Assembly (NCBI RefSeq): GCF_004363045.1
Contig: NZ_SNYJ01000011.1
Coordinates: 1 to 64,000, forward strand
Reading direction: 5' to 3'
Length of the DNA stretch: 64,000 nt
DNA from: Aureibacillus halotolerans
GTDB lineage: Bacteria > Bacillota > Bacilli > Bacillales > DSM-28697
The translations under genes and the position numbers were made by a program. The notes beneath the pieces are model-generated. The model searched no databases. It saw only the letters and a list, made by a program, of their open reading frames with translations, and was not told the DNA's origin. Below are positions 1 to 8,715 of the stretch, one piece after another (the first letter of the stretch is position 1; every line of letters starts with the position of its first letter).

Positions 1-1
1 C

Positions 2-73
2 GTTCACTTAGCCTACAACGCATCAAAATTAGCCATTGATCGGCTCAAAAAGAACCAATCCATCGCTGCATAA
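2..73 (+). CDS. 3' end of an unidentified gene cut by the window edge
   Basis: An open frame runs from the first bases to a TAA at 71-73 and would encode the last 23 residues of a protein, ending in a basic Leu/Ala-rich stretch (…YNASKLAIDRLKKN…). A rho-independent terminator follows about 110 bp later, which fits a real gene end. The fragment is too short to assign. It could be the C-terminus of a gene flanking the restriction-modification insertion. Frame choice is uncertain because no start is visible. Confidence 0.35.
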   Translation, partial: VHLAYNASKLAIDRLKKNQSIAA

Positions 74-180
74 TCATTGGTTTCATTCGTTTTTTAAAGC
101 ATCATTGGTTTTCTGTTCTTCTATGATTTTTTAAAAAGACGCATTATGAAATTGATTCAATTGAACTCAAATATATACGA

Positions 181-216
181 AAAACGCCACTTGTTATTTC
201 TAAAGGTGGCGTTTTA
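181..216 (+). terminator. rho-independent terminator upstream of hsdR
   Basis: Ten-base perfect stem: 181-190 (AAAACGCCAC) pairs with 206-215 (GTGGCGTTTT). The A-run before and T-run after the GC core make it usable in both directions. It separates the truncated upstream gene from hsdR. Confidence 0.75.
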
Positions 217-248
217 ACTGTGGATAGATATTAATCTTATCTACGTCG

Positions 249-277
249 TTTCATGAAATATAAAGATGTAGTATAAT
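249..277 (+). promoter_or_regulatory. probable promoter of hsdR
   Basis: A consensus TATAAT sits at 272-277, about 38 bp before the hsdR start. No good -35 is visible at 17-18 bp (TTTCAT at 249-254 is weak), so only the -10 is supported. The position between the upstream terminator and the ribosome binding site (GGTGAG, 306-311) fits a dedicated promoter. Confidence 0.4.
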
Positions 278-314
278 CTCCCTATATTAACTTTTTATAG
301 AAAATGGTGAGACG

Positions 315-3300
315 ATGAGCAGCAATTTTTCATTCTTACGTAAAAAGTGGAAGGTGCTTGCGAATTTAGGCGAAACCGCTGAGAAAAATGTTTACCATGA
401 CCCCCATACAACGATCATGAAATTACGCTTGTTTGCAGAAACATTGGCACAGATTATTTTTGCATCGGAAAACCTTATTGAAAAAAAAGGTGCGTCGCAA
501 ATTGATCGAATTCATTTGCTCAAAAAAGAAGGATTGCTTGAACCAGAGTTGGTTGATATTTTTCATATGATAAGGAAAAAGGGGAATAACGCTGTACATA
601 ATGCTGACGATGTGGAGACTGTTGAGGCGATGGCTTTGTTGCAGCTTGCCTTCCGGTTGTCTGTTTGGTTTATGGAGGTGTATGGAGAATGGAATTTTGC
701 CGACCATTCGTTTCAAGCGCCTGTAAAGGAAGATATAATTGATTTAGATCAGCTTCAAAAAGAACATAACGAAGAAGTAAAGAAATTAGAACGTGAATTA
801 GAAAAGGCACGTTTTCAAGCTGAAGCCGAGCAGGAAGAAACAAGAGCAAAGCGAAAACGTCTGTCGGCGCAATTTGTACAACGAACAAAACTAACAGAAG
901 CAGAAACGCGATCAATTATTGATGAAAAGCTGCGCGTAGCTGGATGGGAAGCAAACACTTCGTCTTTAAATCATTATAATTGCGGAACCTTGCCTGAAAA
1001 GAACAGAAACATGGCTATTGCCGAATGGAAAGTGAAAGGTGGACGTGTGGATTATGCCCTCTTTATTGGGTTGAAACTCGTTGGACTTATTGAGGCGAAA
1101 GCGGAACATAAAACGATCCCTAGTGCGCTGGATAGTCAAACGAAAGTGTACGCTAAAAAGGTGAAACAATTGGCGAATGAGGAGATTGAACCGACGTCAG
1201 GGGATTATCTTGTTCCTTTTCTCTATGCGACAAATGGAAGACGTTATTTGAAGCAGGTGAAGGAAGAGTCAGGCATTTGGTTTTGGGATTCTAGAAAACC
1301 GAAAGTGCATGCTTATGCATTGGAAGGGTGGCATTCTCCAAGTGACTTAAAGAGTTTGCTAAAGCAAAATGATCAAGAAGCAGATGAAAAACTAAAAAAA
1401 GAAGACATTACGAAATTTGCTCTTAGACCATATCAGCGAAAAGCGGTATTCACTGTCGAGGAAGCATATTCAGATGGAAAACGAAAAATGCTTCTCGCTA
1501 TGGCTACAGGTACAGGAAAGACACGAACAGCAATTGCGCTCATGTATCGGTTAATTAATACCAAAAAGGCACGTCGAATCTTATTCCTCGTGGATCGGAA
1601 TTCACTAGGTAAACAGACAGAGGATGCAATAAAGGATACAAAAGTTGACGGTCTATCATTTTCAGACATTTTCGATGTGAAGTCCCTGGAAGATATGGCT
1701 CCAGAGCTAGTAACGAAAGTCCATATTACAACCGTTCAAGGCATGGTTCGCCGATTGTTTTATAGTTCAGATGATAAAACAATTCCTACTGTAGGTCAGT
1801 ATGACTTCATTATCGTTGATGAAGCACACCGAGGCTATACAAGCGACCGGGAGATGTCAGATGAAGAAATGGAATTTAGAAACCAAGACGATTATGTGAG
1901 TCAATATCGACGTGTGATCGATTATTTTGATGCCGCATGTCTAGCTTTAACGGCAACACCTGCGTTGCATACAACGGATATTTTTGGGATGCCCATCTTT
2001 AAATATTCATATACCGAAGCTGTTATAGAGGGGTTTCTAGTGGACCATGAGCCGCCATATCTGTTTAAAACAGAGCTATCCGAAGCAGGAATCTCCTTTG
2101 AAAAAGACCAGGAAGTCGAAGTCTACGATGATGCAACAAAGGAGGTGGTGTTGGAGAAATTAGAAGATACTGTGCACTTCGACGTAGACCAATTCAACAA
2201 AAAGGTCATCACAGAACCCTTTAACAGAGTGATTTTAAATACGTTGGTTGATTATATAGACCCTTCTAGTAAAGAAAAAACGCTTATCTTTGCGGCCACT
2301 GATCAGCATGCCGATCTCATCGTGCGTTTATTAAAAGAGGCTTATCAAGCGCGCGGAGACGACATTGAAGACGACGCTATTACGAAAATTACAGGCTCTA
2401 TTTACAAACCTTTGGACGCGATAAAACGATTTAAAAACGAACGACTACCAAACGTTGTTGTAACAGTGGACTTGTTGACTACTGGAATCGATGTTCCCGC
2501 GATTACAAATATCGTATTCATGCGCCGAGTTCAATCAAGAATTTTGTATGATCAAATGCTAGGACGTGCTACTCGCTTATATCCTGAGATTGGCAAGAGC
2601 CATTTTAATATTTATGATGCTGTGGGCATTTACAACAAATTGCAAAAGTATACCGAAATGAAGCCTGTTGTAAAGCAACAATCAATGACAATTCGTGAGT
2701 TAGTGGATGGGTTCTCACAAGCTAAGACAGAGAAGGAAACGAACTATTTTAGAGAACAACTGACTGCTAAGCTGCAGCGTAAAAAGCAGGGAATGGACAC
2801 TGAAGCCAAGGAAAAATTTTCTGAGCTCGCCAATGACAAGTCTATTGATGAGTGGGTAAAGGAAATCCAATATTACACCCCATCTGAGGTTAAGCAACAT
2901 GATATTCTTTTCGAGTATTTGGAGGTCTATCGTACGAAAGGCGATAAACGTTTTATATCGTATTTAGACGATGCCGTTACTGCGGTTGAAAGAGGATATG
3001 GTGAAGCAAACCACAGACCTGAAGACTATCTCAATGGGTTTACGAAGTTTATTAACGAAAATCTCAACGAAATACCAGCCTTGCAGTTGGTTTGCACGCG
3101 GCCACGTGATTTAACAAAAAAAGATTTGCGGGAACTAATGGCGGTTCTTGAAACGAAAAATTTCAAGCAATCCCACTTGCAAACTGCCTGGAAACAATCT
3201 AAAAATGAAGATATCGCTGCAGATATCATCAGTTTTATTCGTCAAGCCGCGTTAGGGGAAGCGCTGGTTGACCATGAAACACGAATCAAACGTGCTATGC

Positions 3301-3533
3301 AAAAGGTACATTCGCTTCATGAATGGACACCAAGGCAGAAAAAATGGTTGGACAGAATCGAAAAACAACTGTTACAATTCCCTGTGCTTGCACCTAATTC
3401 AGAGGATGCTTTTACCGAAGAACCATTTGTCAGTCAGGGTGGTTACAAGCAATTAAGAAGAGATTTTGGAGATCATATTGATGCAGTTGTCGAAACGATC
3501 AATGATCAATTGTATGCATCAGCAAGTTCATAA
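315..3533 (+). CDS. hsdR: Type I restriction enzyme, HsdR subunit
   Basis: Motor and nuclease subunit of a type I restriction system; with HsdM and HsdS it translocates and cleaves unmodified DNA. The 1072-residue product has a helical N-terminal region (about 1-120, resembling DUF4145). A PD-(D/E)xK nuclease site follows, with D246 and E260-A-K262. The superfamily 2 helicase core shows Walker A A397-T-G-T-G-K-T403, DEAH at 502-505, TATPA at 546-550 and the motif VI region QMLGRATR near 747-754. Full length for the family. The start has GGTGAG 3 bp upstream. The gene has its own terminator and is separated from hsdM by 79 bp, so restriction and modification may be expressed separately. Confidence 0.95.
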   Translation: MSSNFSFLRKKWKVLANLGETAEKNVYHDPHTTIMKLRLFAETLAQIIFASENLIEKKGASQIDRIHLLKKEGLLEPELVDIFHMIRKKGNNAVHNADDVETVEAMALLQLAFRLSVWFMEVYGEWNFADHSFQAPVKEDIIDLDQLQKEHNEEVKKLERELEKARFQAEAEQEETRAKRKRLSAQFVQRTKLTEAETRSIIDEKLRVAGWEANTSSLNHYNCGTLPEKNRNMAIAEWKVKGGRVDYALFIGLKLVGLIEAKAEHKTIPSALDSQTKVYAKKVKQLANEEIEPTSGDYLVPFLYATNGRRYLKQVKEESGIWFWDSRKPKVHAYALEGWHSPSDLKSLLKQNDQEADEKLKKEDITKFALRPYQRKAVFTVEEAYSDGKRKMLLAMATGTGKTRTAIALMYRLINTKKARRILFLVDRNSLGKQTEDAIKDTKVDGLSFSDIFDVKSLEDMAPELVTKVHITTVQGMVRRLFYSSDDKTIPTVGQYDFIIVDEAHRGYTSDREMSDEEMEFRNQDDYVSQYRRVIDYFDAACLALTATPALHTTDIFGMPIFKYSYTEAVIEGFLVDHEPPYLFKTELSEAGISFEKDQEVEVYDDATKEVVLEKLEDTVHFDVDQFNKKVITEPFNRVILNTLVDYIDPSSKEKTLIFAATDQHADLIVRLLKEAYQARGDDIEDDAITKITGSIYKPLDAIKRFKNERLPNVVVTVDLLTTGIDVPAITNIVFMRRVQSRILYDQMLGRATRLYPEIGKSHFNIYDAVGIYNKLQKYTEMKPVVKQQSMTIRELVDGFSQAKTEKETNYFREQLTAKLQRKKQGMDTEAKEKFSELANDKSIDEWVKEIQYYTPSEVKQHDILFEYLEVYRTKGDKRFISYLDDAVTAVERGYGEANHRPEDYLNGFTKFINENLNEIPALQLVCTRPRDLTKKDLRELMAVLETKNFKQSHLQTAWKQSKNEDIAADIISFIRQAALGEALVDHETRIKRAMQKVHSLHEWTPRQKKWLDRIEKQLLQFPVLAPNSEDAFTEEPFVSQGGYKQLRRDFGDHIDAVVETINDQLYASASS

Positions 3534-3536
3534 CAA

Positions 3537-3566
3537 AAATCGCCTCTAATTCTGAGGCTTTTTTTG
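3537..3566 (+). terminator. terminator after hsdR
   Basis: Stem GCCTC (3542-3546) / GAGGC (3554-3558) with a 7-nt loop and a run of seven T. It separates hsdR from hsdMS. A TATACT (3570-3575) just after the T-run may be the -10 of the hsdMS promoter, but no -35 is evident. Confidence 0.75.
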
Positions 3567-3612
3567 CGCTATACTAGTAAAGTAAAATCATACAAGAACT
3601 TTGGGGGACAAC

Positions 3613-5040
3613 ATGAACAATCAGGAAATCATTCAAAAGCTTTGGAATTTGTGCAACGTACTGCGTGATGATGGCATTACATACCAGCAATATGTAACAG
3701 AATTAACGTACTTACTGTTTTTAAAAATGATGAAAGAGCAAGAGCGAGAAGAGGTTATTCCTGATGGTTACCGTTGGGATAACTTAGTTAAAAAAGAAGG
3801 CATGGAGCTTAAGGATTTCTATCAGGAGCTTTTGCTTACATTAGGAAAAAACGAACATGAACGTTTACGCTTAATCTATAGCGATGCTTCCACAAGTATC
3901 ACTGAGCCTAAGAACCTTGAGAAGATCATCAAGTCAATTGATGGCCTGGATTGGTACAACGCAAAAGAAGAAGGTCTCGGAAACCTGTACGAAGGCCTTC
4001 TCGAAAAAAATGCAAGTGAAACGAAATCGGGGGCAGGGCAGTACTTTACTCCTCGAGTTTTGGTTGATGTCATGGTTCAACTTGTTGATCCGAAAATTAA
4101 AGAGCGATGCAATGACCCAGCCGCCGGAACCTATGGCTTTATGATTGCGGCAGACCAATACTTGAAAAACAAAACAGATGACTATTTTGATATCGACCCT
4201 CAAACGGTCAAATTTCAAAAGGAAGAGGCTTTTAGTGGAATGGAGCTGGTCAAAGGAACACACCGTTTGGCAATGATGAACGCGTTGCTACATGATATTG
4301 AAGGCCCTTTGGAGAATGGGGATTCGCTCTCAAGCAACGGCAAATGGATGAAAAATTATGATGTCATCTTAACGAATCCCCCGTTTGGAACAAAAAAAGG
4401 GGGAGAACGTGTATCACGTGATGATTTGACGTTTGAAACAGCGAATAAACAATTAAATTTTTTGCAGGTTATTTATAACGCCTTAAAAGACAACGGGGAA
4501 GCACGTGCAGCAGTCGTCCTGCCAGATAACGTTTTATTTGAAAGTGGCGTGGGAGCTCAAATCCGTCGCGATCTAATGGACAAGTGTAACCTACATACAA
4601 TTCTGCGTTTACCAACCGGAATTTTCTATGCCCAAGGAGTCAAAACAAACGTCTTGTTTTTCACGCGCGAAAAAACGGACAAAGGCAATACAAAAGACGT
4701 CTGGGTCTACGATATGCGGACCAATATGCCGTCCTTTGGAAAGCGCAATCAGCTCACAATGGCACATTTTGAAGACTTCATGAAAGCGTACATTGCCGAA
4801 AAACGCGAAGAGATTCAGGACGAACGCTGGCACAACTTCAGTCGTGAAACCATTGCCAAAAAGAACGACAGCCTAGACATTGGCTTAATTGCCGACGAAA
4901 CCTTATCCTCCTACGACAACCTACCAGACCCAATCGAATCCGCCGAAGAAGCCATCGCCAAGCTCCAAAAAGCCATGGATTTATTAGGTGAAGTTGTTGA
5001 AGAACTGAAGGAAACAGAAGAAGATAAGGTGAAGAACTAA
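3613..5040 (+). CDS. hsdM: Type I DNA methyltransferase, HsdM subunit
   Basis: N6-adenine methyltransferase subunit of the type I system, using S-adenosylmethionine on the site chosen by HsdS. Product is 475 residues. An N-terminal HsdM domain covers about 1-130. The catalytic domain has motif I-like D168-PAAGTYGF and the N255-P-P-F258 catalytic motif. I chose ATG 3613 over the in-frame TTG at 3601 because GGGGG (3603-3607) lies 5 nt upstream and would be destroyed by the earlier start. The stop overlaps the hsdS start by one base (TAATG), indicating translational coupling. The stretch 4891-4977 uses almost only A- or C-ending codons, unlike the rest of the gene. Confidence 0.95.
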   Translation: MNNQEIIQKLWNLCNVLRDDGITYQQYVTELTYLLFLKMMKEQEREEVIPDGYRWDNLVKKEGMELKDFYQELLLTLGKNEHERLRLIYSDASTSITEPKNLEKIIKSIDGLDWYNAKEEGLGNLYEGLLEKNASETKSGAGQYFTPRVLVDVMVQLVDPKIKERCNDPAAGTYGFMIAADQYLKNKTDDYFDIDPQTVKFQKEEAFSGMELVKGTHRLAMMNALLHDIEGPLENGDSLSSNGKWMKNYDVILTNPPFGTKKGGERVSRDDLTFETANKQLNFLQVIYNALKDNGEARAAVVLPDNVLFESGVGAQIRRDLMDKCNLHTILRLPTGIFYAQGVKTNVLFFTREKTDKGNTKDVWVYDMRTNMPSFGKRNQLTMAHFEDFMKAYIAEKREEIQDERWHNFSRETIAKKNDSLDIGLIADETLSSYDNLPDPIESAEEAIAKLQKAMDLLGEVVEELKETEEDKVKN

Positions 5041-6566
5041 TGGTGAAGAAAAATAAAACAATAGATGAGTTGTTTGAAGAGGCACTGGTGCCGGAGGAAG
5101 AGCAATCTTATAGAGTTCCGGACAATTGGGTTTGGACAAGCAATAAACATATTCTAAATAAAATGATATCTGTTAACCCGAATAATTTCAATGAAGCCTA
5201 TTTTTGTTATATTGATGTAGAAGCGATAGATAATAAATGCCAAGAAGTAAGAAGCCCTAAAGAAATAAAATCGAGTGAAGCACCAAGTAGAGCAAGAAGA
5301 AAAGTAAAAAAAGATGATATTGTTATTTCTCTAGTTAGACCTTACTTAAGAAATATAGCAAAAATAAAAATCGATAACAAAAACTTAATAGCTTCAACTG
5401 CCTTTTATGTATGTTCGGTGAAAAAAGGTATACTTTCAGATTATCTTTATTACTACCTCTGCTCTCCTTTAGCGACAAAATATCTCATTGATAATACAAG
5501 AGGTGACAACTCACCATCGGTAAAAAGTACTGATTTCGAGAAGATGTCTGTCCCGCTCCCATCACTCAACGAGCAAAAACGAATTGCCGAAAAGGTCGAG
5601 CGGCTTTTAACCAAAATTGAAGAAGCAAAGCAATTGATCGAAGAAGTCAAAGAATCTTTTGAACTTCGGAGGGCTGCTATTCTTGATAAAGCTTTTCGTG
5701 GGGAGTTGACGTGGGAGTGGCGAGATGAAAAGAAACTTGCGAATTTATATGAAGTAGTTGATTTAGTAAACATTCAAAATGTTAGATTGGAAAAATTTGA
5801 AAAAGAATGTAGTCTTGTAACGAAAGGTAAGAAAAAAGCGAGATACAATAAACCAGTGTATTTTGGAGAGGTGAAAGATGAAGAACTCAATTCTCTCCCT
5901 GTAATACCAGAAGAATGGAAGTTTAGTTATCTAGGGAATATCTCTGAAATTGTAAGAGGAGCCTCTCCCCGTCCGGCAGGCGACCCGAAATATTTTGGGG
6001 GTAATATACCTTGGATTACTGTTGCAGAGATTACTAAAGATGAAGGAATATATCTAGAACATGTATCTGCTTATCTAACTGAAGAAGGAGCAAAGAAAAG
6101 TAGACATATACAAGAAGAAACTCTAGTCTTAACAAATAGTGGCGCAACTCTTGGTGTACCTAAAATCTTAAAAATTTCTGGTTGTATAAATGACGGTTCT
6201 GTTGCATTTATTGAACTAACAAATGTCAGTAAAGATTATTTATATTACTTTCTGCAAACTCAAACAAAAAAATTAAGAAGTCTTAAAGTGGGTGCTGCAC
6301 AACCGAACTTAAATACAAGTATCGTAAATCAAATTATTATTCCTTTACCTTCCTTAAAAGAACAAAGAGAAATAGTGAGAGTTATTGAATTGCTATTTGA
6401 AAAAGAAATCAAAGCCGAGCATTATAGTACTGTTAATTCCATTCTTAATGATATTAAACAATCCATCCTCTCCAAAGCCTTCAAAGGGGAACTTGGAACA
6501 AATGACCCATTAGAAGAGAACGCGATTGAATTGCTTAAGGAAGTACTTCAACAAAACGAAAAATAG
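5040..6566 (+). CDS. hsdS: Type I specificity subunit HsdS
   Basis: Determines the bipartite DNA target of the HsdM2S/HsdR2M2S complexes. The 508-residue product has the full two-half architecture. A first target-recognition domain (about 25-175) is followed by a conserved region with LPSLNEQKRIAEKVERLL, a helical spacer and KAFRGEL. A second recognition domain (about 285-435) is followed by the matching LPSLKEQ…KAFKGEL region. The recognition domains are markedly more AT-rich than the conserved helices, consistent with domain shuffling. It starts at ATG 5040, overlapping the hsdM stop. No terminator hairpin of note follows; repeats begin within 20-30 bp. Confidence 0.93.
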   Translation: MVKKNKTIDELFEEALVPEEEQSYRVPDNWVWTSNKHILNKMISVNPNNFNEAYFCYIDVEAIDNKCQEVRSPKEIKSSEAPSRARRKVKKDDIVISLVRPYLRNIAKIKIDNKNLIASTAFYVCSVKKGILSDYLYYYLCSPLATKYLIDNTRGDNSPSVKSTDFEKMSVPLPSLNEQKRIAEKVERLLTKIEEAKQLIEEVKESFELRRAAILDKAFRGELTWEWRDEKKLANLYEVVDLVNIQNVRLEKFEKECSLVTKGKKKARYNKPVYFGEVKDEELNSLPVIPEEWKFSYLGNISEIVRGASPRPAGDPKYFGGNIPWITVAEITKDEGIYLEHVSAYLTEEGAKKSRHIQEETLVLTNSGATLGVPKILKISGCINDGSVAFIELTNVSKDYLYYFLQTQTKKLRSLKVGAAQPNLNTSIVNQIIIPLPSLKEQREIVRVIELLFEKEIKAEHYSTVNSILNDIKQSILSKAFKGELGTNDPLEENAIELLKEVLQQNEK

Positions 6567-6579
6567 GATCATCTATATG

Positions 6580-6700
6580 AAAGCTACCATGCGGTCGCTT
6601 TCACCATAAAGGGCATAAGCGTTACATCGACTCGTGAGGACCTCGTCGTGATTTTTTGGTCGCTAGGCTTCTACTGCGCCTCCTCGATGGCGAAGTAGAT
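6580..6700 (+). repeat. degenerate copy of the CATCGACTC repeat and a hairpin
   Basis: The segment TAAAGGGCATAAGCG…ACATCGACTC…GACCTCGTCGTGA matches copies near 6996, 36781, 36905 and 36970, and inverted copies near 50900 and 51400. It is followed by an imperfect hairpin (CTACTGCGCC … GGCGAAGTAG, 6669-6697). A reading frame over it (6656-6859) has no ribosome binding site and is repeat-derived. Confidence 0.6.
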
Positions 6701-6858
6701 GATGCGCTTCGGGCACTCGTTGAAATCCTTCTGCCTGAAACGATTTACTTACTTGTGTTGAATTTTGATGCATACATCTCAACTCACTTTTCCATTTCCA
6801 AATTCAAACGAGACAAGAAATATAACCACACTTTACGAAAAGATAAAACGCCAGCGTA

Positions 6859-6969
6859 GTCAACATACGTAGACTCCTGCGGGAACAGCGCGAGCTGAAG
6901 ATCCCGCAGGAAAGCTCTAGCTTTCCGAGGAAGCTGAAACCGTGCCCGCGGAAAGCGAAGTATTTTGAC
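6859..6969 (+). repeat. 111-bp structured repeat, copy A
   Basis: Begins GTCAACATACGTAGACTCC and ends GGAAAGCGAAGTATTTTGAC, so the ends are imperfect inverted repeats. Inside are CCTGCGGG…CCCGCAGG and AAAGCT…AGCTTT stems. A copy of identical length lies inverted at 51004-51114 and an interrupted copy at 37120-37289. No coding potential. This type of sequence is common between genes in Bacillaceae (family knowledge); its function is not known to me. Confidence 0.8.
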
Positions 6970-6992
6970 GAAGCAGCCCTCATTTCATTTAA

Positions 6993-7072
6993 CCTAAAGG
7001 GATAAGTGCAACATCGACTCGAAAGGACCTCGTCGTTTATTCTTTACACAAGGAGTCTCCCTATTAGCCGCA
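6993..7072 (+). repeat. CATCGACTC repeat unit following copy A
   Basis: CCTAAAGGGATAAGTGCAAC, then CATCGACTCGAAAGGACCTC and GTCGT, ending near AGGAGTCTCCCTATTAGCCGC. The same unit follows the 111-bp element at the other loci in the same relative order, so the two form one composite repeat. From here to 7370 (about 300 bp) I see no gene; 7205-7316 is remarkably poor in G. Confidence 0.65.
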
Positions 7073-7374
7073 TTTGGTTTATTGTAAAAGAAGAATAAAG
7101 TGACTTCATTCTCAACCGTCACCAAACTAAATAGGATGAAAGGCACTTTACAATTCTAAAACTTCTTTTATGACCCGGAGCTCGTAGTTCGTTTGCGAAA
7201 AAGAAAATCCCACCCTATTCCTTCCATTACACTACCACTAAACCCCTCGCGAAATCTCTTCCAACTAAAAATATTCTCTAACCCATACCCATGTCAAACC
7301 TTCTAACAACAACGTTGTAAGCGAATTCATGAAATGCCCTGAAAAAAAACAAGTGAAGAATCAGAAAAATGAGG

Positions 7375-7403
7375 TTGACTGAACATCGTTTAGGGCGTAA
7401 GAT
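7375..7403 (+). promoter_or_regulatory. sigma-A promoter of ilvE
   Basis: TTGACT (7375-7380), 17-bp spacer, TAAGAT (7398-7403), about 60 bp before ilvE. Just upstream, 7356-7370 (AAGAATCAGAAAAAT) resembles the CodY box AATTTTCWGAAAATT with about four mismatches. CodY control of branched-chain genes is established in Bacillus, but this box is only suggestive. Confidence 0.65.
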
Positions 7404-7464
7404 AGTCCACAACAAAGCAAAATATACATCATAGACTAAAGCAAATGTCAGGAGAGTGATGGTT

Positions 7465-8346
7465 ATGGCAGAACAATGGGTCTTTATCCATGACCAGCTC
7501 GTTCCAAAAGAGCAAGCGAAAATCTCTGTTTTTGATCATGGCTTCTTATATGGGGACGGCGTTTTTGAAGGCATTCGCGCGTATCACGGCAATATCTTTC
7601 GATTGGATGAACATTTAGATCGATTGTATCGCTCAGCTCGCTCGATCATGCTAGAGGTGCCTTACTCACACGAAGAAATGACCAAGATTATTACAGACAC
7701 TCTTTTGAAAAACGAACTAAAAGACGGATACATTCGCGTGGTCGTCTCAAGAGGCGTTGGTGATTTAGGCATTGATCCATTCAAATGCAGCCAGCCTCAA
7801 GTGATCGTCATTGCGCAACAGCTTGCATTGTATCCAAAAGAGCTTTACGAAAACGGTCTTGAAATTGTGACAGTGGCCAGTCGGAGAAATCGACCGGATG
7901 TGCTTAGTCCAAAAGTAAAATCGTTAAACTACTTGAACAACGTGCTTGTTAAGATCGAAGCCAACTTGGCTAACGCTGGTGAAGCTTTGATGCTTAATGA
8001 TCAAGGGTATGTCGCAGAAGCATCAGCGGACAACATCTTTATTGTCCAAAAAGGCGAACTCGTCACACCACCAGGGTATTTAGGTGCACTGGAAGGCATT
8101 ACACGTGATGCGCTCATCCAATATGCGCAGGACGCTGGGTATCAGGTCAAGGAAGAACCATTCACAAGGCATGATGTTTATGTCGCTGATGAAGTGTTTC
8201 TCACTGGAACCGCCGCTGAAGTCATCGCCGTTGTAAAAGTTGATGGTCGAGTCATTGGTGATGGGACACCTGGTGCATACACAAAAGACTTATTGCGTAT
8301 ATTTAGAGAGAAGGTTCGTACAGACGGTCATCTCTATATAAAATGA
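7465..8346 (+). CDS. ilvE: Branched-chain amino acid aminotransferase
   Basis: PLP-dependent class IV aminotransferase that makes the last step of leucine, isoleucine and valine synthesis from the 2-oxo acids and glutamate. Product is 293 residues. It shows the N-terminal DHGFLYGDGVFEGIRAY signature, the PLP lysine in VK152-SLNYLN, and the C-terminal LTGTAAEV phosphate-binding loop. I chose ATG 7465 over upstream GTG 7456 and ATG 7459 because AGGAG at 7450-7454 gives proper spacing only for 7465. Sequence alone cannot exclude D-amino-acid or aminodeoxychorismate-lyase relatives of the same fold, but placement directly before the ilv-leu operon supports IlvE. It lies upstream of the T-box, so its own promoter is not under that control. 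Confidence 0.9.
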   Translation: MAEQWVFIHDQLVPKEQAKISVFDHGFLYGDGVFEGIRAYHGNIFRLDEHLDRLYRSARSIMLEVPYSHEEMTKIITDTLLKNELKDGYIRVVVSRGVGDLGIDPFKCSQPQVIVIAQQLALYPKELYENGLEIVTVASRRNRPDVLSPKVKSLNYLNNVLVKIEANLANAGEALMLNDQGYVAEASADNIFIVQKGELVTPPGYLGALEGITRDALIQYAQDAGYQVKEEPFTRHDVYVADEVFLTGTAAEVIAVVKVDGRVIGDGTPGAYTKDLLRIFREKVRTDGHLYIK

Positions 8347-8374
8347 AATCAAGTTTAACCATATAAAGCAAAAG

Positions 8375-8633
8375 CAGTGAGAAGGAGTAGTAACAGATAA
8401 GCCTATTCTACAGAGAACCAACGTAAGCTGAGAGTTGGTGACTAGGCCCTGTGAACTCACCTTTGAGTGTTCTGCTCAACTAGGCAGAACCGGGATGGAA
8501 TACCCGTTACCAACTAGGCGAAAGCCATAAGGCGCATGTTACAGTGCGCGAATAAGGGTGGTACCGCGGAAAGAAAAACCTTTTCGCCCCTTGCTGACAT
8601 GACACGTGTCGCAGGGGGTGAGAAGGTTTTTTT
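8375..8633 (+). promoter_or_regulatory. T-box leader (leucine specifier) of the ilv-leu operon
   Basis: tRNA-sensing leader that permits transcription when uncharged tRNA-Leu accumulates. The T-box sequence AAGGGTGGTACCGCGG is at 8554-8569. A GAGTAGTAA segment (AGTA-type motif, about 8384-8392) and GTGAA-CTC-AC place the specifier codon CTC (Leu) at 8456-8458. The terminator stem pairs 8575-8590 (AACCTTTTCGCCCC region) with 8614-8627 and ends in a T-run (8626-8633). It sits 90 bp before ilvB. No separate promoter between ilvE and the leader is convincing, so readthrough from ilvE is possible. Confidence 0.93.
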
Positions 8634-8715
8634 CTTTTCTCTTGCAAGACACATACGATGCAAACCGATGGCAACCCCATCGTTCTTTATACCAAACCTA
8701 AGAGGAGGGCGTCAG

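Noticed and set aside
6656-6859. 67-codon reading frame after hsdS
   Set aside because: Overlaps degenerate repeat sequence, has no ribosome binding site, and its composition is that of the repeat.
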